Shown piece after piece: positions 44,818 to 53,019 of a DNA stretch of 64,000 nucleotides. The DNA is from SKVR01 sp046291875 (GTDB lineage: Bacteria; Bacteroidota; Bacteroidia; Bacteroidales; UBA7960). Numbering within the stretch: the stretch's first letter is position 1; the number at the start of each line of letters is the position of its first letter. The position numbers were made by a program, and so were the translations under genes. The DNA lies in the NCBI GenBank assembly GCA_046291875.1, contig JBKBSF010000008.1, positions 62,001-126,000 of the forward strand, written 5' to 3'. The notes beneath the pieces were generated by a model. It was not told the DNA's origin. It saw only the letters and a list, made by a program, of their open reading frames with translations, and searched no databases.

Positions 44818-45174
44818 TTAGTATCTCTTTTCTTTGATTCTTGCTTTCTTTCCGCGCAGATCTCTCAGATAGAAAATTCTTGCCCTGCGTACCATACCGC
44901 GGCGGATAAGTTCGATCTTCTCAATGAAGGGAGAACTGATAGGGAAAATCCTCTCCACTCCAATGTTGCCAGAAATCTTTCTTACGGTGAAAGTTTCGGT
45001 AGCACCACTTCCTCTTCTCTGGATCACAACACCTTGATAAGGCTGAATCCTCTCCTTGTTACCTTCCTTGATCTTATAGTGTACTACAACGGTATCTCCG
45101 GCTTTGAATGCAGGGTATTCTTTCTTCTCTGTCAAAACATCCTGCACAAAATTCATTATTTCCATCTGGTTCAT
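44818..45174 (-). CDS. rplS: 50S ribosomal protein L19
   Basis: The 118-residue protein has the L19 pattern: FKAGDTVVVHYKIKEGNKER, YQGVVIQRRGSG, TFTVRKISGNIGVERIFPI and the C-terminal RGKKARIKEKR. L19 lies at the 30S-50S interface of the large subunit. The usual partner trmD is on the same strand but about 1 kb upstream, separated from it by a porin gene on the opposite strand. The ATG at 45174 is preferred; two other in-frame Met codons follow within seven residues. Confidence 0.97.
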   Translation of the reverse strand: MNQMEIMNFVQDVLTEKKEYPAFKAGDTVVVHYKIKEGNKERIQPYQGVVIQRRGSGATETFTVRKISGNIGVERIFPISSPFIEKIELIRRGMVRRARIFYLRDLRGKKARIKEKRY

Positions 45175-45370
45175 GACTCTGTATTTTAAGCGTTTAATCC
45201 TTTGTGCCTCGCCCGAGACATATGCAAAATGATCTTTATATGATTACGTTCTTCCGAAAAGGGAGTGCAAAGGTAGAGAAATAATTCAAAATAAAAAAAG
45301 AGAATGCAAATTTATTTTGATAAACAGCCCATTGCCTGTGCATGCAATGCAAAGGTAAAAAACTCTTCGA

Positions 45371-45401
45371 TTGGGTTACTAAAACAATTTCCCTATATTT
45401 G
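45371..45401 (+). promoter_or_regulatory. Promoter upstream of the porin gene
   Basis: TTG (45371-45373), a 20-nt spacer and TATATTTG (45394-45401) fit the Bacteroidota -33/-7 consensus. Transcription would start near 45409, giving a leader of about 180 nt that contains the small ORF and hairpin. Confidence 0.75.
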
Positions 45402-45439
45402 ACCCTCAATCATTTCTTTTCATCCTAAAAATCAAAAAC

Positions 45440-45592
45440 ATGAAACAAGCCATGACAAAAAATTTTGACACACACGCGGATGATAATAATTCGCAGCCTC
45501 ACAAAACATGCAGCCAGGGTATTGCTGGCGAGTTCCCCCGCAAAGGCGGGGCAGGCATACGACCAATAAAAAACAAAATATTATACAGATGA
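45440..45592 (+). CDS. Possible 50-residue leader ORF coupled to the porin gene
   Basis: An ATG at 45440 opens a 50-codon frame whose TGA (45590-45592) overlaps the porin ATG (45589-45591) as ATGA. The predicted peptide (MKQAMTKNFDTHADDNNSQP at the start) has no known domain and no signal peptide. It follows the promoter by about 39 nt. It may be a coupling leader or chance. The frame contains the GC hairpin. Confidence 0.3.
   Translation: MKQAMTKNFDTHADDNNSQPHKTCSQGIAGEFPRKGGAGIRPIKNKILYR
45536..45551 (+). repeat. GC hairpin CCCCGC-AAAG-GCGGGG
   Basis: A six-base GC stem (45536-45541 with 45546-45551) with a four-base loop lies 37 nt upstream of the porin start codon. Such short GC palindromes recur between genes in this phylum; here it could affect translation of the porin mRNA. 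Confidence 0.5.
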
Positions 45593-46170
45593 AAAAAGCA
45601 TTACAATTACTTGTTGTTCTTGCGATGATTTTCTTTTTGGCCCACAATCCATCAGTAACTGCCCAGGTAAGCTTCGGCATCAAAGGAGGGCTCAACCTGG
45701 CCAATTGGGGCGGAGAAGATGCAGGAGAAACCAAAATGCGCACAGGTTATCACCTTGGAGGTTTTCTGGAATTGTCACTCCCTGGGTTATTAACGGTTGA
45801 AGGAGGGCTGTACTTCTCTGAGAAAGGCTATAAAGACAAGGTCATAACGCTTGATTACCACTTTATTTCATCCTACATCGACATCCCAGTGGTGCTCAAA
45901 TTCAAACCCACTCCACTTTTCCACATGTATACCGGCCCGCAGGTTTCTGTTCTGCTCAACAATACCATTAAAGTTGGTGATGAAGAAGAAACGTTTTCTG
46001 ATGGCTTTTCACCCATCGACCTGGGCTGGGTTTTAGGTGCAGGAATAAGTTTTCCGGGTGGAGTAAGGATCAGTGCGGGCTACGACCTGGGGCTGATTAC
46101 ACATGATGAGAACAATGATTTCAAAAGCTTCAACCGCGTAATTAAGATCAGTATTGGAGTTGCTTTCTGA
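45589..46170 (+). CDS. Outer-membrane beta-barrel (porin-family) protein
   Basis: The 193-residue protein has a signal peptide (KKALQLLVVLAMIFFLA, cut near TAQ) and a barrel of about eight strands. It begins FGIKGGLNLANWGG, continues with alternating aromatic/hydrophobic stretches (LGGFLELSLPG, YIDIPVVLKFKP) and ends in the C-terminal Phe (KISIGVAF) needed for outer-membrane insertion. The pattern is that of the PorT/OMP_b-brl_2 family. The transport substrate is unknown. It lies on the opposite strand between trmD and rplS. Confidence 0.87.
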   Translation: MKKALQLLVVLAMIFFLAHNPSVTAQVSFGIKGGLNLANWGGEDAGETKMRTGYHLGGFLELSLPGLLTVEGGLYFSEKGYKDKVITLDYHFISSYIDIPVVLKFKPTPLFHMYTGPQVSVLLNNTIKVGDEEETFSDGFSPIDLGWVLGAGISFPGGVRISAGYDLGLITHDENNDFKSFNRVIKISIGVAF

Positions 46171-46204
46171 TCATCATGGACATAACGCTGCTTTACGACC
46201 CGGT

Positions 46205-46885
46205 TTACAAATTCTCCAGCAAACCGGGTCTTCTTTTCCTGGTGCGCTCCAGTGCCTGCTCATGTCTCCACTCGGCAATTTTCCGGTCGTGGCCCGACAG
46301 AAGTATGTCCGGAACTTTCCATCCGTGGTAATCTGCCGGACGGGTGTACACCGGAGGGGAAAGCAACCCGTCCTGGAAGGAATCGCTCAGGGCAGAGGTT
46401 TCATCGCCCAAAACTCCCGGCAATAAACGGATCAGGGCATCGCTTACTACTGCCGCCGCCAGTTCGCCCCCCGACAGCACATAATCGCCAATGCTGATCT
46501 CCCGCGTAATGACATGCTCGCGCAACCGTTCATCAATTCCTTTATAGTGCCCGCAAAGCAAAATAATATTTTCAAGGGTCGACAACTGATTGGCTATGGG
46601 TTGGTCAAACAGCTCACCATCGGGGGTCATGAAAATGATCTCATCGTAAGTGCGTTGCTCTTTCAGTTGCTCAATGCAGCTCAACACTGGCTCAATCATC
46701 ATTACCATCCCTGCACCTCCCCCAAAGGGATAATCGTCTACCCTGCGATGCTTGTCGGTGGCAAAATCGCGGATGTTGTGCAGATGAATTCCCACAAGCC
46801 CTTTATCCCTGGCTCTTTTTACAATGGAATGGGAAAAGGGGCCTTCAAACATCTCCGGGAAAATAGTAAGGATATCGATTCGCAT
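46205..46885 (-). CDS. trmD: tRNA (guanine-37-N1)-methyltransferase
   Basis: TrmD is a SPOUT-class enzyme that methylates G37 next to the anticodon using SAM. The 226-residue protein begins at ATG 46885 (MRIDILTIFPEMFEG), with DDYPFGGGAGMVMMIEPV (about residues 51-68), LCGHYKGIDERL (about 111) and ISIGDYVLSGGELAA (about 130) forming the knotted SAM site. The frame is open 54 bases upstream. TrmD prevents +1 frameshifts. It usually precedes rplS directly; here a porin gene separates them. Confidence 0.97.
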   Translation of the reverse strand: MRIDILTIFPEMFEGPFSHSIVKRARDKGLVGIHLHNIRDFATDKHRRVDDYPFGGGAGMVMMIEPVLSCIEQLKEQRTYDEIIFMTPDGELFDQPIANQLSTLENIILLCGHYKGIDERLREHVITREISIGDYVLSGGELAAAVVSDALIRLLPGVLGDETSALSDSFQDGLLSPPVYTRPADYHGWKVPDILLSGHDRKIAEWRHEQALERTRKRRPGLLENL

Positions 46886-47158
46886 AATTACAATAAGGTC
46901 TAATGTGGCTGCAAAATTAAACTTTTTTGCCAAGGCCATTGAACGTTGCTTTACAAAACAATTTGCAACTGAATAAGTGCGAAACCTGTCAGAGGAGCGT
47001 TACAGCCAGAAAGACACTTACAGTTAAGGGAATTTTGATGCAAAAAGAGGGGCCACACCTTAGAAAACCTGACTTTGCAGACCCTCGTATCATTTTGCTT
47101 TTTTGTTCTGGATTTCTTTTTATATTTACCCAAACCAAATCTCTTTCAACTAAGAACT
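46886..47158. other. Spacer between trmD and the 47.2 kb unknown gene
   Basis: The 273-bp gap separates divergent genes. TAATTTTG on the minus strand (46919-46912) is a possible -7 box for trmD without a -33. No coding-like frame or structure was found. Confidence 0.5.
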
Positions 47159-47842
47159 ATGGAACAGGAAAACAAACTGCGGTTTTACGATAAACTTATC
47201 AAAAAGGCATCTCTCAAAAAGATGGTGTACCAAAATACTTACGAAGCGTTTCAGGAGCTCAAACTGGTGGCCGACCTGATCCGATTCGAGACCGACCGTA
47301 AGCTGGGCGAAACCAAAACACGAATAAGGGTAGATTTTCAGGACAAGGGAGATTTTGAGGCAGAGTTGAGGTTTGCAGGCGATACGCTGCTATTTGTAAT
47401 GCACTCCAATGTTTTTGAGTTTCCAAGGGCACATGATGTAATGCGAACACCTTATGTGATAGAAGATCCCGAACGCTCCTATTGCGGAGTGATTCATATT
47501 TACAACTTCCTTACCGATTCTTTTCGCTACAACAGGTTCAATGATCTGGGCTACCTTGTGGCACGCATATACATCAATAAAGAAAAACTCTTCCTGGTAG
47601 AAGGGAAACACCAAACCGGGTTCTATTTCAATCAGTTTATGAATCACCCTATCGACCAGCAGGATCTGCGGCGAATCATAGAATCGGCAATGCTCTACAG
47701 TATCGACTTCGATCTGCTGGCACCTCCCTACGACCTGGTAAAGGAAATCAGTGTATCTGAAATCAGAGAAAACTCCATTGAGCTGAAAACACGCACGGGC
47801 AAACGTCTGGGGTTTAAGTTCCAGGCCGACCACGACAAGTAG
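47159..47842 (+). CDS. Conserved hypothetical protein (Bacteroidota-type)
   Basis: The 227-residue protein was not assigned. It starts at ATG 47159 (MEQENKLRFYDKL); the upstream frame continues 84 bases. It is soluble and has a well-ordered alpha/beta composition with clear segments such as RIRVDFQDKGDFEAELRFAG, DPERSYCGVIHIYNFLTDSF and YNRFNDLGYLVARIYINKE. No signal peptide, membrane helix or catalytic motif is visible. It stands alone between trmD (divergent) and an RNA methyltransferase (convergent). The low use of rare-looking codons suggests a stably kept core gene. Confidence 0.75.
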   Translation: MEQENKLRFYDKLIKKASLKKMVYQNTYEAFQELKLVADLIRFETDRKLGETKTRIRVDFQDKGDFEAELRFAGDTLLFVMHSNVFEFPRAHDVMRTPYVIEDPERSYCGVIHIYNFLTDSFRYNRFNDLGYLVARIYINKEKLFLVEGKHQTGFYFNQFMNHPIDQQDLRRIIESAMLYSIDFDLLAPPYDLVKEISVSEIRENSIELKTRTGKRLGFKFQADHDK

Positions 47843-47987
47843 GGATGATGCGAATTCTGAATTTGTAATCTCAGATTTTTTGACTTGAAATGCGGGAACT
47901 GAGATTTTGCAATTGCAAAAGACTGAAGCCAGGAGATGAGAAACCGGGAGAAGTGATCATCTGCTTACCCGGCAGTGCTGATTCATC

Positions 47988-48542
47988 TTAGCGGTTCCAG
48001 TTGCCGTGTTGCATTTTGGTAAAAAAATCCCACAAGGTAATCCCGGCCGTTACAGAAATATTAAAAGAGTGCTTGGTGCCAAACTGGGGTATTTCTATGC
48101 TTCCATGGCAGAGGGCAAGTACTTCATCCTGCACGCCTTTAACCTCATTGCCAAATACCAGGGCATAGCGCTCGTTCTTACTTGCCTGAAAAGCATCAAG
48201 ATGCCGGCTGCCGGTTGTTTGCTCCAGTGCAAACACCTTGTATCCTTGTTCCTTAAGCGATTCTACCGCTCCGACGGTTTCCTCAAAATACTGCCATTCG
48301 ACCGATTCTGTGGCTCCCAGGGCAGTTTTGTGTATTTCTTTGTTGGGAGGACAGGCGGTGATACCGCACAAAAGGATCTTCTCCACCCTGAATGCATCGG
48401 CAGTGCGGAATACAGATCCTACATTCATCATACTGCGTATGTTGTCCAGCACAATTACCACCGGGAATTTCTCCAGCGACTTAAACTCTCCGGGGCTTAC
48501 ACGCCCCAGCTGATCCATGGATAGTTTGGTATGGGAAGACAT
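47988..48542 (-). CDS. TrmH/SpoU-family RNA 2'-O-methyltransferase
   Basis: The 184-residue protein carries the SpoU knot: VVIVLDNIRSMMNVGSVFRT (about residues 28-47, with the Asn-Arg pair), LVFGNEVKGVQDEVL (about 127) and IPQFGTKHSFNISVTAGITL near the C-terminus. It methylates a ribose 2'-OH in tRNA or rRNA with SAM. Small single-domain members act on tRNA (TrmL/TrmH-like), but the target here is uncertain. The sirtuin gene is 94 bp upstream on the same strand. Confidence 0.92.
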   Translation of the reverse strand: MSSHTKLSMDQLGRVSPGEFKSLEKFPVVIVLDNIRSMMNVGSVFRTADAFRVEKILLCGITACPPNKEIHKTALGATESVEWQYFEETVGAVESLKEQGYKVFALEQTTGSRHLDAFQASKNERYALVFGNEVKGVQDEVLALCHGSIEIPQFGTKHSFNISVTAGITLWDFFTKMQHGNWNR

Positions 48543-48636
48543 TGTAAAAGGGTTGAAATTTAATGATCCGGGAGGGTGTCCGGCAAAACGAAAAACAATA
48601 CTGCAAGGCCCGCAAGCCTCCCGTGATGAGAACAGA

Positions 48637-49335
48637 TCAGGCCTGCCCCAGCAATTGCTCCACCAGTTGTACGGTGCCGGTGCTGGCTTTTTCGCGAATC
48701 ACTTTCACACCACGAATATGTGCAACATTCACCTCTGCAGGGTCGATCAGGTAAACCGGGCATCCTGCAGGAGCATAGCTTACCAATCCTGCTGCCGGAT
48801 ATACGTTGAGTGAAGTTCCGATGATGATATAGATATGGGCTGTTGAAGACAGCTCTGCCGCTGGCGGTATCATGGGCACCGGTTCACCAAACCAAACGAT
48901 ATGGGGCCGCAGCTGTGAGCCCAGTTCGCACGTATCGCCACGCTTCAGCTCCCAGCCATCCAGCTCGTAAACCAGGCTCTCGTCGATGGAACTGCGCACT
49001 TTCTTGAGCTCGCCATGCAGATGCATAACATTTTTACTGCCGGCCCTTTCGTGCAGGTCGTCTACATTCTGGGTAATAATCTGCACATCGAATTTTTCTT
49101 CCAGCTTCACCAGAGCGTAATGGGCGGCATTGGGTTGCACCTCATGAAGCTGTTTGCGCCGCTGATTGTAAAACTCCATTACCAGATCCTGGTTGCGTGC
49201 CCATGCTTCGGGAGTAGCAACCTCCATTATATCATACTTCTCCCAGAGCCCTCCGCTATCGCGAAAGGTGCTGATGCCACTCTCGGCACTTACCCCGGCA
49301 CCGGTTAGTACCACAATTCGTTTCTTGCTCATCAA
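48637..49335 (-). CDS. cobB: Sirtuin (Sir2) NAD-dependent deacylase
   Basis: The 232-residue protein matches class III sirtuins: VVLTGAGVSAESGISTFRDS (about residues 8-27), IITQNVDDLHERAG (about 94), HLHGEL with the catalytic His (about 114), PHIVWFGEPVP and IIGTSLNVYPAAGL (about 178). The Tyr-x-x-Arg pair of desuccinylases is present in FYNQRRKQL. The zinc-binding four-cysteine module is missing: only single Cys residues are seen. It removes acyl groups from lysines in the cytoplasm using NAD+. The first ATG is followed by a second Met; either may be used. Confidence 0.93.
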   Translation of the reverse strand: MMSKKRIVVLTGAGVSAESGISTFRDSGGLWEKYDIMEVATPEAWARNQDLVMEFYNQRRKQLHEVQPNAAHYALVKLEEKFDVQIITQNVDDLHERAGSKNVMHLHGELKKVRSSIDESLVYELDGWELKRGDTCELGSQLRPHIVWFGEPVPMIPPAAELSSTAHIYIIIGTSLNVYPAAGLVSYAPAGCPVYLIDPAEVNVAHIRGVKVIREKASTGTVQLVEQLLGQA

Positions 49336-49774
49336 TCAGAAGGTTTGATTTGGATTACGAAAATACGAATTTGCGCGAAACAGAAATGAAACCTTTCCGG
49401 CAATTATCAGATTCCGCTATTTCATTTATGAGTAAGTCGATATGTTACTACTTATGTATACTCTTATTGCTATTGCTCCTATGAAAGTAAATCATGTAGC
49501 AACCAATTGTTTATGCCAAACCCGGTTCATCCAACCTGTGCAAAAAATTCACATAAAATTAACATAACTGAGATCAAATGTATTCTTCAGGATTGTAGAT
49601 TTGTGCAGTTAAATCACTGGTTTCCTGTAAGCCAAATCTGTTTAAAAAACCCATCAAAACACCTTTATGAACAATCCAATTACCAATCTCTTCTCAGACC
49701 TGCACTTAAAAGAAGTCAGGAGAGCATCTATTCGAGAGAAAAGCAGAAACTTTATCATTTCAACAAAAAAACTG
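49336..49774. other. Spacer between sirtuin and lipoprotein genes
   Basis: The 439-bp gap is AT-rich. TAGATTTG at 49596-49603 is a possible -7 box facing the lipoprotein gene, 171 nt from its start. The frame of that gene is open up to 49667 without signal-like features. No other feature was seen. Confidence 0.5.
49596..49603 (+). promoter_or_regulatory. Candidate -7 box (TAGATTTG) for the lipoprotein gene
   Basis: TAGATTTG matches TAnnTTTG on the plus strand. No -33 TTG lies 19-21 nt upstream, so the call is weak. Confidence 0.35.
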
Positions 49775-50239
49775 ATGCCTGTGACCACAAGACTGTTTAC
49801 CATTGCGGTGATTGCTTTAGTAATTTTTTCCTGCAGCAAAGATGACATGTCATCAAACCCGAAGGGAATTGTAAAATTCAAGTCCTACACAACGGCGGGA
49901 GGTTTACGCCCTTTGATATTTGTGGATGGAAGCATAAGGTTTATTGTTGAACTTCAATTGAATGGCACACGGCAAAACCTCAATGCAGATGTAACCTATC
50001 ACCTTTTGGATGGAGAGCAAAAACTCAGGGAAGGCAAGGTAAAAGTAAACCAAAACCTCGACGGGGGGCTGGGAATGTTCTGGGGTTCGGAGGAACACTC
50101 GGTTGCAATCGACATGAGTGCCCTATCAGGGAAAACACTAACCATTTACCTGGACCCCTCTCACGCTTTAACTGCCAGTGAATACACAACGCAAACTTAT
50201 ATAGATTTATACAAGAAAGCATCTATAACCATTCCCTGA
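49775..50239 (+). CDS. Predicted lipoprotein, unknown function
   Basis: From ATG 49775 the 154-residue protein has a typical lipoprotein signal (TRLFTIAVIALVIFSC) with lipobox Cys at about residue 18, followed by SKDDMSSN, a flexible Asp/Ser-rich tether. The mature part is beta-rich (KGIVKFKSYTTAG, IRFIVELQLNG). It should be attached to the inner leaflet of the outer membrane. No domain was recognised. The secreted protein gene that follows by 87 bases is probably cotranscribed. An ATG 108 bases upstream is in frame but would bury the signal. Confidence 0.72.
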   Translation: MPVTTRLFTIAVIALVIFSCSKDDMSSNPKGIVKFKSYTTAGGLRPLIFVDGSIRFIVELQLNGTRQNLNADVTYHLLDGEQKLREGKVKVNQNLDGGLGMFWGSEEHSVAIDMSALSGKTLTIYLDPSHALTASEYTTQTYIDLYKKASITIP

Positions 50240-50326
50240 TAACCCTAAAGCAACATTTCGCTGCATTATGCCACTTCAGGAATTTCATCCGAAATCCCAA
50301 TTAATACTACCCATATGCAATCCCGT

Positions 50327-50863
50327 ATGAAAACTCATACTCTAACCCTGGCACAGGCTCTTCTGCTGATCCAGATCCTAATCTCTACCCATGCCATAAG
50401 CATGATGGCACCCCAATCGACTACCAATCCTTCCGATACACCCAGAAAACCAGAAATGGAAGAGATTCTCTCTCCATGCGACTGCGTAGGTGCCTGGTTA
50501 TGGGTATATCATCAAAAGAGCTTTCTGGGCAGACAATTGGAGCAATTGGACAAACAGATAGTGCAAGCAAGAGGAGATCATGAATACGAAGCCATTCAAA
50601 ACCAGATACAGGACCTTGAAGAAGAACTCAATGATCTGCAATATGGGTACAGGAATGATTTACATGATCAGTGCAGCTCCCTTACAGACAACACTGCTCC
50701 GGGTTGGAGACTTCAATGGTGGATGGATGATTCCAACTGGGGTGACTGCGAATGGTGTGATTTTCCTTCCAATATCCGAGGTGGAGATTTCGGGGCCTCA
50801 CTATGCGAAGATTTCTCCAAACTGGTTGAGGCATTCAGGATTTTCAAGCAGGGGGAGCGATAA
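50327..50863 (+). CDS. Exported cysteine-containing protein with coiled coil, unknown function
   Basis: The 178-residue protein starts at ATG 50327 with a likely signal peptide (TLAQALLLIQILISTHA). A coiled-coil segment lies at about residues 70-105 (LEQLDKQIVQARGD, IQDLEEELNDLQ). Six cysteines are in the exported part: two in SPCDCVGAW, one in DQCSS, two in GDCEWCDF and one in SLCEDF. These probably form disulfides. Tryptophans around them (GWRLQWWMDDSNW) suggest a compact domain. No family was recognised; it pairs with the lipoprotein gene upstream. Confidence 0.65.
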   Translation: MKTHTLTLAQALLLIQILISTHAISMMAPQSTTNPSDTPRKPEMEEILSPCDCVGAWLWVYHQKSFLGRQLEQLDKQIVQARGDHEYEAIQNQIQDLEEELNDLQYGYRNDLHDQCSSLTDNTAPGWRLQWWMDDSNWGDCEWCDFPSNIRGGDFGASLCEDFSKLVEAFRIFKQGER

Positions 50864-50973
50864 CCAGGTTTCATATCAACCTACAATGCAGTTTTATCTA
50901 TACAAATCGATGCAGATCGGTCTGTAAATCTCCGAAAATCTTAAGAAATAAAAGGAGCCTGTCGTTTCATCCC

Positions 50974-51921
50974 TCAGCTCCATGGCACCAGGGTCGTGAA
51001 CCCCTGGTCGTTGAAGACCTTCTGAGCGGATTGAATGTCTTCTGCAAAACCCAGTACAAAACCGCCTCCTCCGGAGCCGCAGATCTTCAGGGTCCACTGG
51101 CCATTCTCAAGCCCTTCCTGCCAAAGGGGGCGAATGCGCTCGGGCACCATAGGACGCATATTCTCAAGCTGAAACATGGAAAGCTGAGATAAGAAATGAT
51201 CGAAAAGGTAAAAGTTTTGCGTTAACAGGGTCTGGATCGTCTGGTTGTTGAGGGCAATCATCAGTTCTGAATCCAGCAGGTCCTCTGCCAGCTGCTGGCG
51301 AAACCACTCCACCAGCGGTCGGGTAGTGCCTGCTCTGCCACTGTCGATCAAAAAGGCAGTTTTAGAAAAATCAGGAGAAAAAAGCGGCTGATCTACAGCA
51401 CTTATACCCTTGTTGCCATCCACTCTCAGCGACCGGCCAAACAGGCATGTGAGAGGGTCGAGACCCGATGAGTTGCCATGAAAATAGGATTCCATCACCG
51501 ACAAATGCCGGCGCAATAAATCCAGAATATCTGAAGATGGGATGGAGACTTTTTCAGTCTTCTTCAGGGAATAGGCTTCAAAAACGGCGGCCACCAAAGC
51601 TCCGCTGCTTCCTGCTCCATAACCACTGGGAATATCACTTTGCAGAAAAAGTCCTTTGTCCAGATCCTTTTCCAGAGCCTTCAGATCCATTTCCATCAGC
51701 AGGGTTCCCTCGTCTTTGCAAGTATGAAGGTAAGTTAAAAACTCTTTTATGGCCTTATTGCTTGCCGCGGCAGAGGTTTCCTGCCCAGGTCTGGCAGAAA
51801 AGGCCAGCTGCGCCGAAAAACTATGCAAAGGCAAGGTAAGTGCCTGACCTCCAAGGATAATAGAATATTCTCCAAACAACAGGATTTTTGCAGGAAAGCT
51901 TTGGAATTCAGAGGCTTTCAT
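50974..51921 (-). CDS. mvk: Mevalonate kinase
   Basis: Mevalonate kinase is a GHMP enzyme that phosphorylates mevalonate with ATP. The 315-residue protein shows the N-terminal KILLFGEYSIILGG, motif 2 DIPSGYGAGSSGALVAA (about residues 95-111), GNSSGLDPLTCLFG with the Asp of the active site, and motif 3 KICGSGGGGFVLGF near residue 280. It overlaps the diphosphomevalonate decarboxylase gene by 14 bases. It is the last gene of the leucine-mevalonate run. The assignment to mevalonate rather than another GHMP substrate follows both motifs and neighbours. Confidence 0.9.
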   Translation of the reverse strand: MKASEFQSFPAKILLFGEYSIILGGQALTLPLHSFSAQLAFSARPGQETSAAASNKAIKEFLTYLHTCKDEGTLLMEMDLKALEKDLDKGLFLQSDIPSGYGAGSSGALVAAVFEAYSLKKTEKVSIPSSDILDLLRRHLSVMESYFHGNSSGLDPLTCLFGRSLRVDGNKGISAVDQPLFSPDFSKTAFLIDSGRAGTTRPLVEWFRQQLAEDLLDSELMIALNNQTIQTLLTQNFYLFDHFLSQLSMFQLENMRPMVPERIRPLWQEGLENGQWTLKICGSGGGGFVLGFAEDIQSAQKVFNDQGFTTLVPWS

Positions 51922-52951
51922 ATTCGTCAGTTAGTTTTTCCGGTCCAAAACCGGCGTGATCATGTATGAGTTCAATACATGATACGGGACTTTGCTCCAA
52001 AAGTTTCAATACTTCCTGTTTTTGGCTGTCGGGGTAAAGCAGGTGAATGTTAGCTCCTGCATCCAGTGTAAAGGCCATGGAAGTACCAAGTTGTGCCCGC
52101 TTTTGTCTAAGATAGTGCATCCATTCCACGGTATAACCTTTCCAAAGCATCATCCCCCCCTGAGAGGCAAGCATCAGGGCGTGCAAACTGAGGGCTTCAT
52201 TTTCGGTAACCCATTCAAAATCTTTCCAATTGCCAAAGAGTAATGCCTTTTTGAGCAGCTCCATGTTTTGTTCAGCCTGGTGTATGCGTCCATCCCTCCA
52301 GGGGTGTCCGTCCATAAGGGCATGCCCCTCTCTGCTGCTGATGCTTTTGGGTGCCTTGTCTACCACAATGATGGTATCGTTAAGATTGTGAAAACCTTTA
52401 TCAATACCCTGCACGGGCATTGCAAACTCACTGGAGGCCTCGGGAAACGCCTCTGTTTTGCCCCACACAACCCATGGTCCGGTAACCGAGCGCGATGCGC
52501 TCCCTGAGCCCAGGCGAGCCACATTACTGCAAACCTCAAGGGGCTGTCCTTCATCCTGGCGCACACGGCGGTCGATACCCCACAAACACATAGCCAGGGC
52601 GCTCATACCACTGGCAGAAGAGGCGATACCTGCCGAATGAGGAAAATTATTATGACTTTCGATTCGCAACCTGCTTTGCCCTAACCAGGAATAGAAATAG
52701 GAGATCTTGGTAAACCAGCGTTGCAACTTGGCCTCAATCTCCACCGACCGGCTTCCTTCAAACCATACTTCCACAGAAGCATCTACACCGGCACCTATCT
52801 CATATTCCACTGAAGTGAAACTGCGACACTTATCGAGGGTCATACTCAATGAGGCATTCATGGGAATCTGGTCGCCGGGCTCTTTTCCCCAGTATTTTAC
52901 GATGGCGATATTAGACGGGCTGCTGAAACTGATTTTTCCTTTGGCTCGCAT
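51908..52951 (-). CDS. mvaD: Diphosphomevalonate decarboxylase
   Basis: The enzyme turns 5-diphosphomevalonate and ATP into isopentenyl diphosphate, CO2 and phosphate. The 347-residue protein has SSPSNIAIVKYWGK (about residues 10-23), MNASLSMTL, the glycine-serine loop SAGIASSASGMSALA (about 111), GSGSASRSV and the C-terminal TLDAGANIHLLYP with the catalytic Asp. This commits the cluster to the mevalonate route of isoprenoid synthesis. Its 3' end overlaps mevalonate kinase by 14 bases; the GHMP kinase gene is 68 bases upstream. Confidence 0.95.
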   Translation of the reverse strand: MRAKGKISFSSPSNIAIVKYWGKEPGDQIPMNASLSMTLDKCRSFTSVEYEIGAGVDASVEVWFEGSRSVEIEAKLQRWFTKISYFYSWLGQSRLRIESHNNFPHSAGIASSASGMSALAMCLWGIDRRVRQDEGQPLEVCSNVARLGSGSASRSVTGPWVVWGKTEAFPEASSEFAMPVQGIDKGFHNLNDTIIVVDKAPKSISSREGHALMDGHPWRDGRIHQAEQNMELLKKALLFGNWKDFEWVTENEALSLHALMLASQGGMMLWKGYTVEWMHYLRQKRAQLGTSMAFTLDAGANIHLLYPDSQKQEVLKLLEQSPVSCIELIHDHAGFGPEKLTDEYESL

Positions 52952-53019
52952 GGTTTTTTGGGTTTAGGGTTTAGTTTTACAGTTTTTGTTGAGTTCAGGC
53001 AAATGATTCCCCAAACGGA

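Larger units (their letters stand above)
45175..45588. other. Spacer between rplS and the porin gene
   Basis: The 414-bp gap holds two TACCTTTG-type boxes on the minus strand (45268-45275 and 45350-45357) that could serve rplS, without proper -33 elements. On the plus strand it holds the porin promoter, a GC hairpin and a 50-codon open frame listed separately. Nothing else was seen. Confidence 0.6.
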
